A stretch of DNA of 64,000 bases, taken from assembly GCA_030652255.1 (NCBI GenBank), contig JAUSAZ010000144.1:124001-188000 (forward strand), written 5' to 3'. The translations under genes and the position numbers were made by a program. This DNA is from Myxococcales bacterium (GTDB taxonomy: Bacteria > Myxococcota_A > Polyangia > Polyangiales > Ga0077539). The number at the start of each line of letters is the position of its first letter. Positions within the stretch are counted from its first letter, which is position 1. Below the pieces are notes generated by a model. It had not been told where the DNA came from. It made no database searches and saw nothing but the letters and a program-made list of their open reading frames with translations. Shown piece after piece: positions 29,521-37,933 of this stretch.

Positions 29521-30681
29521 ATGCTCGAACGCATCGCGCGGGGAGAGGTTCCGGCGAAGCACCACATCGCGTCGCGTGACGCCTCCGGGGCCCTGCGCCA
29601 CGAGGAGTGCATCACCCGCGACGGCTTCGAGGGGCCGTACACCATCGCGTACCACGTGCATCGGCCGCACACGCACCGCCCGGGCGCGTCGCCCCACGGC
29701 TGGCCCGCCCCGGAGGCCGCGCCGCCTTCGGGCCTGCTCAAGCGGCACTACCTCACGCAGTCGATGGCGCGCCGGCCGGGGCCCGCGGTGGACGCCCGCA
29801 CGCCGCTGCTCTTCAACGACGACGTGGTGCTCTCGGTGGCCTTCCCCGACGCCGACGACCCGGTCTACGTGGTCAACGGCGACGGCGACGACTGCATCTT
29901 CGTGCACGCGGGCGGCGGCGTGGTGCGCTCCATCCTGGGCGACCTGCCCTTCGGCCCCGACGACTACGTGGTCATCCCGCGGGGCATCCCCCACCGCATC
30001 GTGCTCACGCCCGGCGTCGCGCAGCACTGGTTCGTCGTCGAGTGCCGCGGGGGCCTGCACCTCCCGAAGCAGTGGCGCAACGAGGTGGGCCAGCTGCGCA
30101 TGGACGCGCCGTACTCCCACCGCGATTTCCGCCCGGTGACCTTCCGCGGCCCGCTCGACGAGGGCATCCGCACCGTCCTGGTGAAGCGCCTCGACCGCTT
30201 CCACGCCTTCGAGCTCGACCACTCCATCCTCGACGTCGTCGGGTGGGACGGGTCGGTCTACCCCTTCGTGTTCCCGATCCTGAACTTCCAGCCCCGGGCG
30301 GGCCTGGTGCACCTGCCGCCGACGTGGCACGGCACCTTCGCGACCCGCGGCGCCCTCATCTGCAGCTTCGTGCCCCGGGTGGTCGACTTCCACCCCGAGG
30401 CCGTCCCCTGCCCCTACCCCCACAGCTCCGTCGACTGCGACGAGGTGCTGTTCTACTGCCGCGGCAACTTCACCTCGCGCCGCGGGGTTGGGCCGGGTAG
30501 CGTGTCGTTCCACCCGATGGGCATCCCCCACGGGCCGCACCCGGGCGCCTACGAGGGCAGCCTGGGCGCCCGCGAGACCAGCGAGCTCGCCGTGATGCTA
30601 GACACCGTCAAGCCGCTCAACCCGACCCCCTTCGCGCTGCACACCGAAGACCCTTCGTACCAGCGCAGCTTCGTCGGATAA
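29521..30681 (+). CDS. hmgA: Homogentisate 1,2-dioxygenase
   Basis: 386 residues, shorter than the ~430-residue proteobacterial form, but the cupin fold and signatures fit: ALRHEECITRDGFEGPYTIA, LTQSMARRPGPAVDARTPLL, VVIPRGIPHRIVLTPG, and the C-terminal FHPMGIPHGPHPGAYEGSLG plus ETSELAVMLDTVKPLNPT. It opens the ring of homogentisate with Fe(II) and O2, giving maleylacetoacetate. It follows maiA by 27 bp, completing FAH-maiA-hmgA. 4-Hydroxyphenylpyruvate dioxygenase (hpd) and a regulator are not in the window. Confidence 0.93.
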   Translation: MLERIARGEVPAKHHIASRDASGALRHEECITRDGFEGPYTIAYHVHRPHTHRPGASPHGWPAPEAAPPSGLLKRHYLTQSMARRPGPAVDARTPLLFNDDVVLSVAFPDADDPVYVVNGDGDDCIFVHAGGGVVRSILGDLPFGPDDYVVIPRGIPHRIVLTPGVAQHWFVVECRGGLHLPKQWRNEVGQLRMDAPYSHRDFRPVTFRGPLDEGIRTVLVKRLDRFHAFELDHSILDVVGWDGSVYPFVFPILNFQPRAGLVHLPPTWHGTFATRGALICSFVPRVVDFHPEAVPCPYPHSSVDCDEVLFYCRGNFTSRRGVGPGSVSFHPMGIPHGPHPGAYEGSLGARETSELAVMLDTVKPLNPTPFALHTEDPSYQRSFVG

Positions 30682-30714
30682 CCCATCGCCTTCGCAGCAG
30701 GGAGCACCCGCAGG

Positions 30715-32799
30715 GTGGAAGTCACCGCCAGCCGAGGACAACGCATCGCGCAGCGCTTCGAGCTCGACTCGCTCCTCTCGGACGTGGGCCTCGGGGAGTG
30801 CTGGAGCGCCCACGATCTCCAGCGGCCCGACTCGCCCGCGCAGGTGGAGTTCCTGAGCCCGCCCGGGGCGAGCGGCGCGGCGACGCGGGAGGCCTTCGAC
30901 GCCCTCGTCGCGCGGATGCGCCCCGTCAGCAACCCCGGCATCCTCGGGGTGCTCGGCGGCGGCGAGGTCGACGGCCGGCTCTTCCTGGTCACCGAGCGCC
31001 TCGAGGGCCGATCGCTGGCCAACTGGCTCGCCGGGCACCGCCAGGTCGGCACGCGCCCCGGGCTCACGGTGGTGCAGCGCATCTTCGACAAGGCCTGCAA
31101 CGCGATGCAGTTCGCCCACGCCGTCGCGCCGCAGCCGGTGGTGCACCGCGCCCTCACGCCCCGGAGCATCCTGCTGCGCCGGGTGAGCCCCGGGCAGCAC
31201 CACGTGAAGGTCGGCGACTTCGGCCTGGCGCCCTTCTCTCCGGGCGCGCGCGCGGGCTCCATCGGCGCGTGGTGGGAGTACCAGGCCCCCGAGCAGCACG
31301 GCGGCCGCTGGAACGACCCGCCCACCGCGGACGTGTTCGCCCTCGCGGTGGTGCTCGTCGAGATGCTCTCCCTCGCGGCCATGCCGCGCGCCGAGGGCCG
31401 CGAGACCTGGTGGCAGTTCATCAAGGAGAGCCGCGGCAACGCCCTCGAGCGCCTGGTGCTGCTCCGCGACGACGTCCCGCGGGGCGTGTGGGAGGTCATC
31501 GCCGCGGCGATGAAGCAGTCCCCGAAGGAGCGCACCCCCTCGGTGCAGCGCTTCCAGCGGGCCCTTCGCGACGCGTGGCAGGCCGCCGGGGAGTGGCAGA
31601 CCACCGCCGGCACCGAGAGCGAGCCGCCCGTGCCGACCAGCCTCGGCGACGCGTCCTCCCTCGTGCGTTCGGCGCCGGGCGGAGGCGCCCGCGCGGCCAC
31701 GGTCATCGACGGGTGGCAGGCCGCCGAGCGACGCCAGGCGCCCGACCCGATGCCCGCCCGGCCCTCGATGCCCGACCCGATCGCCACCCGTCCCTCGGCG
31801 CCGAGCTTTACGCCGCCGGTAAACCCGGCGCCCACGATGCCGATGGCCGCGATGACCCCGCCGCCCCCGGCGCGGCCCGTCACCGAGTCGACGGAGATGA
31901 TCGACCTCGCGCGCCACGGCGCGTTCATGCAGGGGCCGCAGGACGCCCAGGTGCGCCAGGACAGCACCATGGCCCTCGACATCTCGTCCCTCGATCCGCA
32001 GTCCTACGGCGCCGCGGCGTCGCTCTTCGGTGAGGCCTTCGAGGGCGACTCCGACCTCGACCCCTCGCTCGGCACGCAGGTGATGTCCCAGGGCGTACGG
32101 GGAGGCACCGAGCCGCCGCCCCCGGCCGGCTTCGACGACGTGCCCCCGCCCGACGCGAGCAACACCACCCGGGCCATCGACACGGCCGAGGCCTTCGCGC
32201 AGCTCGACGCGTACGCCCGGCGCAAGCCGCCCCCGGAGGCCATGGCGACGCTCAAGGCCCCCGTGCGCTCGTCGGGCGGCTTCAACCCGGTGGCGCCCCG
32301 GCGAGACCTCTCGGGCGACGCCGACCTGCGCGCCACGACCGTGATGAAGGCGGCGCGCCCGCCGACGCTCGCGCCGGGCGGCTTCGTCTCGCCCGCCGCC
32401 GACGCCCTCAGCGACGCGTCCGGCGACCCCTTCGCGCGCGACTCCTTCGCGGGCGACCCCTTCGCCCACGCCTCGCCGTCGTCCCCGCCGGTCGAGCCCA
32501 CGATGGCGGTGCCCATCGAGGCGATGATGGCCGGGGCCCAGCTCCCCTACGGCCACGGCGCGCCGCCGGGCGCCCACGGCATGCCCGCGCTGCGCCCCTC
32601 GACGCCCGACCCGATGGCCCTCCCGCCGATGCACACGCCCTTCGCGATGGGCGCACCGCCCCGCGTGACGGAGTCGCTGCCGCCGCGCGCACCGGCCGCG
32701 ACCATCCTCGGCCAGCCCGCGTGGATCATGATCACCATCGGCGCCCTGCTCGTGGTGTGCGTCGGCGCGTCGGCCTTCCTGCTCGCGGGCGGGCGCTAA
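30715..32799 (+). CDS. Membrane-anchored Ser/Thr pseudokinase
   Basis: 694 residues. Residues ~12-290 have a protein kinase fold, but key residues are lost: the strand-3 VAIK segment reads AQVEFLSPPG (Lys to Glu) and the catalytic loop reads VVHRALTPRSILLRR (HRD to HRA). DFG (KVGDFGLAP) and APE (YQAPEQHGG) remain. Residues ~300-660 are a Pro/Ala/Asp-rich low-complexity region, and one helix ends the protein (IMITIGALLVVCVGASAFLL). It cannot be expected to phosphorylate normally and is more likely a binding scaffold. GTG 30715 is 34 bp after hmgA. A plain active kinase lies at 61369. Confidence 0.86.
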   Translation: MEVTASRGQRIAQRFELDSLLSDVGLGECWSAHDLQRPDSPAQVEFLSPPGASGAATREAFDALVARMRPVSNPGILGVLGGGEVDGRLFLVTERLEGRSLANWLAGHRQVGTRPGLTVVQRIFDKACNAMQFAHAVAPQPVVHRALTPRSILLRRVSPGQHHVKVGDFGLAPFSPGARAGSIGAWWEYQAPEQHGGRWNDPPTADVFALAVVLVEMLSLAAMPRAEGRETWWQFIKESRGNALERLVLLRDDVPRGVWEVIAAAMKQSPKERTPSVQRFQRALRDAWQAAGEWQTTAGTESEPPVPTSLGDASSLVRSAPGGGARAATVIDGWQAAERRQAPDPMPARPSMPDPIATRPSAPSFTPPVNPAPTMPMAAMTPPPPARPVTESTEMIDLARHGAFMQGPQDAQVRQDSTMALDISSLDPQSYGAAASLFGEAFEGDSDLDPSLGTQVMSQGVRGGTEPPPPAGFDDVPPPDASNTTRAIDTAEAFAQLDAYARRKPPPEAMATLKAPVRSSGGFNPVAPRRDLSGDADLRATTVMKAARPPTLAPGGFVSPAADALSDASGDPFARDSFAGDPFAHASPSSPPVEPTMAVPIEAMMAGAQLPYGHGAPPGAHGMPALRPSTPDPMALPPMHTPFAMGAPPRVTESLPPRAPAATILGQPAWIMITIGALLVVCVGASAFLLAGGR

Positions 32800-32806
32800 G
32801 GTCTTC

Positions 32807-34909
32807 TCAGGGCCGCGCGGGCTCCGCGTCGGGCGCGATGGTGTCCCGCGACGCCTCCCCGCGCAGCAGCGCGCTCGCCGCCTCGACGGCCGCGGCGCTG
32901 CCCGAGAGGGCGAGCACGTCGCCCGCCCGCAGCCGCTGCACGGCCGTCGGGATGCTCACCCCGTCGGCGCCGTTGGTGATCGCCAGCACCGAGGCGCCGG
33001 TGCGACCGCGCAGGTCGATCTCCGCGAGGCTCCGGCCCACCGCGGCGCACTGCGGGTCGAGCGTCACCTTCGCGAGCGCCCCCATCCCGGGGAGGAGCGC
33101 CCCGAGCTCGTCGAGGCTCGGCTGGGCGCGCGGCGCGGCGGGGTCGTGCGTGAGCGTGGCGAGGCCCTCGAGGAGGGTCTGCGCGACGGCGCGCACGTGG
33201 GCGTTGAGGTCGGCGGCGTCGCGCCACAGGGTGAGCAGCAGCGTCGCGATGACGAGCACCAGCACCATCGCCACCTGGAGGCCCGGGAGGAAGGGCTGCG
33301 TCAGGGCCACGAGGGGCGCCCCCACGAGGAGCACCACCGCGAGGTGCAGGGTGACCACGAGGGCGCGGCGCGGGGCGACGGCGAGGTCGCCCGCCCCCGC
33401 GGGCGGCGAAGGGAGGGCGAGCTCCGCGAGGGCGACCGCGAGCCGCCGGGCGACGCGGAAGATGCCGACGGCGAAGGGGGCGCAGACGATGGCCCCTAGG
33501 GCGACGAAGACGGCGTGGGCGGCGGCTGGGGAGAGCGCGGTGCGGCGGGTGATCTCGGCGGTGGCGCGGTCGTCGAGGAGCGAGGTGCCGATGAGCAGGG
33601 CCGCGAGGAGCACGGCGTCGAGGGCGAGGAAGCGGGAGATGCGCCGGGGGGCCGAGCCCCGCGAGGCGAGCGTGGGGGCGGCGCGCATGCGCTCGAACCA
33701 GCTGGCGTAGAGGCTCGCGAAGGTCTGCAGGGGGCGCGGGAGCTTGCGGTCGACGAAGCTCGCCGCGCGGCCGGAGGCCCCGATGAGCCACGGGGTGGTG
33801 AGCGTCGTGACGGCGGAGACCGCGACCGCGACGGGGTAGAGGAAGTCCCCGGTGGCGTGCAGCGAGATGCCGAGCCCGGCGATGATGAACGAGAACTCGC
33901 CGATCTGCGCGAGGCTCATCCCGGCGCGCACCGAGAGGCGCGTGCCGTTGCCCGTGAGGAAGGCGCCGAGGGAGACGCTGACGATCTTGCCGACGATGAC
34001 CACCGCGGAGAGCACGGTCACGGCGACCCAGTGGCGGGCGATGAGCGACGGGTCGATGAGCATGCCGACGGAGACGAAGAAGATGGCCGCGAACATGTCC
34101 TTCACCGGGCCGATGACGTGCTCGACAGCGCGCTCCTCGCCCGACTCGGCGACCAGCGAGCCCGCGATGAAGGCCCCGAGCGCGACGGAGTAGCCCGCCT
34201 CCTGCGCCAGCAGGGCCAGCCCGAAGCAGAGCCCCACGCTGGTCACCAGGGTGGTCTCCGGGCGCTTGAGGCGCAGCACGGCGCGGATGGCGCGGGGCAC
34301 GAGCAGCAGCCCGACGACCTCGACGCCGAGCAGGAAGGCCGCGAGGCGGCCGGTGGAGCTCGCCGCCGCCCCGAGGGAGAGCCCGTCGCCGCGGGAGACC
34401 GCGGTGAGCATCGCCATGAGGAAGATCCCGATGAGGTCCTCGACGATGAGCACGCCGACGACGAGCTCGCGGAGGCGTCCGGTGACGCGGCGCTCGTCGA
34501 AGGCCTTGGCGATGATGGTGGTGCTGGAGATGGCGATGATGGCGCCGGTGAAGAGCGCCTCGCGGGGGGTCCACCCGAAGGCCCGGCCGACGAGGTAGCC
34601 GAGCCACACCATGATGCTGCACTGCACGAGCGCGGTGAGCCCCGCTACGGCGCCCAGGCGCAGGAGCTTCCGCAGGCTGAACTCCAGCCCGATGGAGAAC
34701 ATCAGCAGGATCACCCCGAGCTCGGACAGCGTGTGCACCACCGCGCGGTCGGCCACGAGGGGGATGGGCACGTGGGGCCCCACGATGACCCCGGCGAGCA
34801 CGTACCCGAGCACCACGGGCTGGCGCAGTCGCTGGAAGAGCACGGTGGTCGCCGCGGCCACGCCGAGCACCAACGCCAGCGCCTTCAAGAACTCGTGCGA
34901 GCCTGGCAT
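32807..34909 (-). CDS. CPA2-family monovalent cation:proton antiporter with RCK_C domain
   Basis: 700 residues from ATG 34909, which has AGAGGG upstream; a start at 34963 would add 18 non-hydrophobic residues. Twelve or more membrane helices with CPA2 motifs: LGYVLAGVIVGPHVPIP, LSELGVILLMFSIGLEFSL, GAIIAISSTTIIAKAFDERR and IVEDLIGIFLMAML. The C-terminal ~80 residues form an RCK_C/TrkA-C-like regulatory domain (CAAVGRSLAEIDLRGRTGAS; LRAGDVLALSGSAAAV). Between them is a second hydrophobic block. Kef/Ybal-type members exchange K+ or Na+ for H+. The specific ion is not determined. Confidence 0.9.
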   Translation of the reverse strand: MPGSHEFLKALALVLGVAAATTVLFQRLRQPVVLGYVLAGVIVGPHVPIPLVADRAVVHTLSELGVILLMFSIGLEFSLRKLLRLGAVAGLTALVQCSIMVWLGYLVGRAFGWTPREALFTGAIIAISSTTIIAKAFDERRVTGRLRELVVGVLIVEDLIGIFLMAMLTAVSRGDGLSLGAAASSTGRLAAFLLGVEVVGLLLVPRAIRAVLRLKRPETTLVTSVGLCFGLALLAQEAGYSVALGAFIAGSLVAESGEERAVEHVIGPVKDMFAAIFFVSVGMLIDPSLIARHWVAVTVLSAVVIVGKIVSVSLGAFLTGNGTRLSVRAGMSLAQIGEFSFIIAGLGISLHATGDFLYPVAVAVSAVTTLTTPWLIGASGRAASFVDRKLPRPLQTFASLYASWFERMRAAPTLASRGSAPRRISRFLALDAVLLAALLIGTSLLDDRATAEITRRTALSPAAAHAVFVALGAIVCAPFAVGIFRVARRLAVALAELALPSPPAGAGDLAVAPRRALVVTLHLAVVLLVGAPLVALTQPFLPGLQVAMVLVLVIATLLLTLWRDAADLNAHVRAVAQTLLEGLATLTHDPAAPRAQPSLDELGALLPGMGALAKVTLDPQCAAVGRSLAEIDLRGRTGASVLAITNGADGVSIPTAVQRLRAGDVLALSGSAAAVEAASALLRGEASRDTIAPDAEPARP

Positions 34910-35026
34910 CGGACCCTCTGCGCTAGCATGCGCGTGCGTGCGCCACGGCGCCGCCTCCAACATTGACGCGCGCCCGCGCCGTGTGGTGCCATCGGCCCTT
35001 CAAGGCCACCCTTGCGAAGGTGATCG

Positions 35027-35419
35027 ATGCCCCCAGCCGCCCGCCTTGGTGACAACCACGTCTGCCCGAAGGTCGAGCCCGGCCCCGTCCCCCACGTGGG
35101 CGGGCCCATCCTGCCGGCGTGCGAGACGACCGTGCTCATCGGCAACAAGCCCGCAGCGCGGGTCGGCGACCTCGCCCACTGCAACGCGCCGCCGGACTCC
35201 ATCAAGATGGGCGAGCCCTCGGTGCTCATCGGCAACAAGCAGGCAGCCCGGATCGGCGACCCCACCAACCACGGCGGGGTCATCGTGCAGGGAGAGCCCA
35301 CGGTGCTCATCGGCTCGGTGTCCCAGGGCGCCGTGCTGCGCGCCGCCGCCCGCTCCGGCGTCCCGTTCTGCGAGGAGTGCGAGAAGGCTCGCGCCCGCAT
35401 GAGCAACACCACGCACTGA
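35027..35419 (+). CDS. PAAR-like T6SS spike-tip protein
   Basis: 130 residues, beginning MPPAARLGDNHVCPKVEPGP. PAAR repeats alternate short turns and strands: LIGNKPAARVGDLAHCNAP, LIGNKQAARIGDPTNHGG and a partial third copy. The fold caps the VgrG spike and carries zinc through Cys/His residues (HVCP, ACET, AHCN, NHGG). There is no toxin extension; the C-terminus is a short tail with FCEEC. The first gene of the plus-strand arm of the T6SS island; a VgrG gene lies at 42675 on the other strand. Confidence 0.88.
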   Translation: MPPAARLGDNHVCPKVEPGPVPHVGGPILPACETTVLIGNKPAARVGDLAHCNAPPDSIKMGEPSVLIGNKQAARIGDPTNHGGVIVQGEPTVLIGSVSQGAVLRAAARSGVPFCEECEKARARMSNTTH

Positions 35420-35453
35420 CCCGACGCGCCCCCTGCCAGGCCCCCCCGACGCC

Positions 35454-36014
35454 GTGTCCGACCGACCCGAATTCACCGACCGCATCGAGCATGTCCGCTG
35501 GGTGCTCGCGCAGCACCAGGCGCCCATGTTCGTGCTGCTCGACGCCGCGCGGCACGACCTCGTCCTCCCCACCGTGCTCAAGTCCGGGCTCACCCACCGC
35601 TCGCTCTACGAGGGCTGGCAGGGCGAAGGGCTCTCCGATGTCGCGCCCTACCTCGTCGAGGTGCCGCCGGGCGACCCCTTCGTCGACGCCGTGCTCGAGC
35701 AGGGCTGGGGCGACAGCTGGGGCACCTTCCTGTTCTCGACGGAGGACTTCTTCTCCCTCCGCCGGCACCTCCGGCGCTTCCTCAAGGTGCAGTCCGAGGA
35801 GGGCCAGCGGCTCTTCTTCCGCTTCTACGACCCGCGCGTGCTGCGCAGCTACCTCCCCACCTGCACCCCCGACGAGCTCGCGGCCTTCATGGGCCCGATC
35901 TCATGGTGGGTCACCGAAGGCCCGCGCGGCGAGACCCTGCTGCGCTTCACCCGCGGCGACGACGGCGTCCGGTGCGACACCGAGCCGCTGCCCGAAGCGC
36001 CGCCCGAGCGCTGA
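35454..36014 (+). CDS. DUF4123-family T6SS adaptor
   Basis: 186 residues from GTG 35454. The layout and motifs match DUF4123 proteins, which load effectors on VgrG: an N-terminal FVLLDAARHDLVLPTVLKSG strand-helix, a central LVEVPPGDPFVDAVLEQGWG and GTFLFSTEDFFSLRRHLRRF, and the segment LFFRFYDPRVLRSYLPTCTP with the family's RFYDPRVL motif. A second DUF4123, fused to FHA, follows 39 bp downstream. No enzyme motif is seen. Confidence 0.86.
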   Translation: MSDRPEFTDRIEHVRWVLAQHQAPMFVLLDAARHDLVLPTVLKSGLTHRSLYEGWQGEGLSDVAPYLVEVPPGDPFVDAVLEQGWGDSWGTFLFSTEDFFSLRRHLRRFLKVQSEEGQRLFFRFYDPRVLRSYLPTCTPDELAAFMGPISWWVTEGPRGETLLRFTRGDDGVRCDTEPLPEAPPER

Positions 36015-36053
36015 GTCCCCCCCCCTCCTCCTTCCCCCTCCCGAAGGCTGTCC

Positions 36054-36959
36054 ATGATCCTCCACCTCACGATCCTCAACGGAACCCACGCGGGCCACTC
36101 GCTGCAGGTCACCGCCGGGACGCCGCGCACCTTCGGCCGCGCCGCGCAGTCCGACGTCGTGCTCCAGGACGTGTACCTCTCCGACGTGCACTTCGCGCTC
36201 TACTGCGACGAGCAGGGCGCCCGCGTCCGCGACCTCCAGTCCCACAACGGCACCTTCGTCAACAACGCCCCCGTCGCCGACGCCACCCTCGCCTCGGGCG
36301 ACCGCATCTCCGCGGGCCAGACCGTCTTCGAGGTGGCCATCACGGCGCACGCGCTCGACGCCCCCGCGAGCGCGGTGAGCACCACCGGCGAGATCACCGC
36401 GGAAGACCTCGTGCGCGGGATGCAGAGCGCGCCCCACGACTGCGCGCGCTGGGCGCTGCACAGCGAGGAGGGCAATTACTTCGCGCTCATCGACTGCGCG
36501 CGGGAGCCCGACCTCATCACCCTCGTCAACCGCATCCACGAGGAGTTCTGCGCCATCGACGAGACCCGCGAGCCCGACGACCTCGGCGAGACGGCGCCCT
36601 TCCTCGTGGCGCTCACCCCCGCCACGCACGGCCTCGCCGACGTCTTCGAGGAGACCTGGGGGCGCGGCCACGCCATCTTCCTGGTGAGCCCGCAGCCCTT
36701 CCTCGAGGTCTACCAGCACCTCATCTCGCTGGTGACCTGGGACGAGCAGCAGCGGCTCGCGTCGGCGCGCTTCTGGGATCCGACGCGCCTCGCCGACCAC
36801 ATCGCCCGCCTCGGCCCGGAGGAGACCGCGGCCTTCTTCGGTCCGCTGACCTGCATCCTGGCCGAGAGCGCCGACCCCAGGGTGCTGACCCGCTACGCCC
36901 GCTCGCCCGAAGGGGTGGTCACCGCGACGCCCCTCACGCTGAGCCTCCAGGGGGTCTAG
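36054..36959 (+). CDS. FHA-DUF4123 fusion, T6SS adaptor
   Basis: 301 residues. Residues 1-100 are an FHA domain: FGRAAQSDVVLQD, the SDVHFAL Ser/His pair, and NGTFVNN, all the residues that bind phosphothreonine. From ~110 a DUF4123 domain follows (YFALIDCAREPDLITLVNRI; GHAIFLVSPQPFLEVYQHLI; SARFWDPTRLADHIARLGP). The fusion suggests that loading of an effector on the spike depends on a phosphorylated partner; this is inferred. Its stop lies inside the inverted-repeat element. Confidence 0.86.
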   Translation: MILHLTILNGTHAGHSLQVTAGTPRTFGRAAQSDVVLQDVYLSDVHFALYCDEQGARVRDLQSHNGTFVNNAPVADATLASGDRISAGQTVFEVAITAHALDAPASAVSTTGEITAEDLVRGMQSAPHDCARWALHSEEGNYFALIDCAREPDLITLVNRIHEEFCAIDETREPDDLGETAPFLVALTPATHGLADVFEETWGRGHAIFLVSPQPFLEVYQHLISLVTWDEQQRLASARFWDPTRLADHIARLGPEETAAFFGPLTCILAESADPRVLTRYARSPEGVVTATPLTLSLQGV

Positions 36960-37118
36960 AGCGCCGACCGGAAAGTCGGACCGAGCTGCGCGACGAGACG
37001 CGAGCCTCGCAAGGCGCGGAGCCGAAGGCGGGCTCCCTGCCCGCCGAGGCGACGCAACGCAGCGGGGCGACGCGGATCGGAAGTGCAGCGACGGGAGACT
37101 TTCCGGTCGGCGCTCTAG
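36956..37118. repeat. 163-bp element with perfect 22-bp inverted ends between convergent T6SS operons
   Basis: Left arm 36956-36977 (ctagagcgccgaccggaaag...) is the exact reverse complement of right arm 37097-37118. The TAG of the FHA-DUF4123 gene and the TAG of the minus-strand gene lie inside the arms. The 119-bp interior contains a further 7-bp hairpin (GGCGGGC / GCCCGCC, 37027-37045). It may be a bidirectional terminator or a palindromic mobile repeat of the REP/MITE kind. Copies elsewhere in the genome would decide; none other is seen in this window. Confidence 0.75.
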
Positions 37119-37915
37119 CGGAGGCCGCGGAGGCTGCCTTCGTAGCGACCCAGCATGATCGGGAAGCGCATCACGTGGCCCTCGGAGTCGGGCTCGGTGC
37201 GCACGATCGCGCTCCAGTCCTTCGCGATGCACTCCAATAAGCGACCACCCCCGACGAGGCGGTAGTCGAAGTTCTCCGCCACCAGCGGCGCCATCGCGAA
37301 GGCCGGGTCGGCGAACAGCTCCGCGAGGGCGGCCTCGGCGCCGCGCTGCCGCTCGGCCAGGGCCACGTCGAAGGCGATGCACACCTCGCGGTGGGCGATC
37401 TCGTTGTGCGCCCAGAACCCCGGGAAGCTCTTGCGGGCCAGCGCGCCGTGCATCGACTGCACGTAGCGGGTCGCCTCCTGCAGGAGCTCGCCGTCCAGCT
37501 GTAGCACCTCCGCGCGCTCCCAGGCCCAGGGCCCGAAGCTGCCGTCCACCGGACGGACCGTGCGCACGACGCGCGGGAACTCCGTGGGGCCGTCGGGGAG
37601 CCGCTCGCCGAATCGGAAGAGCGAGGTGGTCCCGGTCTCTCCCGGCGCGGTCCCCGGCGGGCAGCGCGCGGCGTGCACCTCTACCGCGACGCCGTCGCCC
37701 GGCAGGGTGCGCTTGTCCGTGCGCGCCACCGACGGGGTCGAGCCGGGGTTGATCAACACCTCGAAGACGTTCTCGCCGTTGACGAGAACGTGGTCGACCT
37801 GGTGCATTCCGCCGCCCGCCGCGGCGGGCACGCGGAACACGGGGATGTCGTTGACGTAGACCTCGACGTCACACCCCTCGACGGTGACGTCCAACAAGAC
37901 CGCCGGGCGCGCCAT
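37115..37915 (-). CDS. Unknown protein of the T6SS island, last gene of the vgrG operon
   Basis: 266 residues from ATG 37915, chosen because GGAAGGAG lies 7 nt upstream. No signal peptide or membrane helix. The first half looks beta-rich (LLDVTVEGCDVEVYVNDIPV; VLVNGENVFEVLINPGSTPS); the second is helical (EVLQLDGELLQEATRYVQSM; HREVCIAFDVALAERQRGAE). No family recognised. Lying directly behind the 543-residue unknown, it could be its immunity or folding partner; this is a guess from order only. Confidence 0.72.
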   Translation of the reverse strand: MARPAVLLDVTVEGCDVEVYVNDIPVFRVPAAAGGGMHQVDHVLVNGENVFEVLINPGSTPSVARTDKRTLPGDGVAVEVHAARCPPGTAPGETGTTSLFRFGERLPDGPTEFPRVVRTVRPVDGSFGPWAWERAEVLQLDGELLQEATRYVQSMHGALARKSFPGFWAHNEIAHREVCIAFDVALAERQRGAEAALAELFADPAFAMAPLVAENFDYRLVGGGRLLECIAKDWSAIVRTEPDSEGHVMRFPIMLGRYEGSLRGLR

Positions 37916-37933
37916 GGACTCGCTCCTTCCCAC

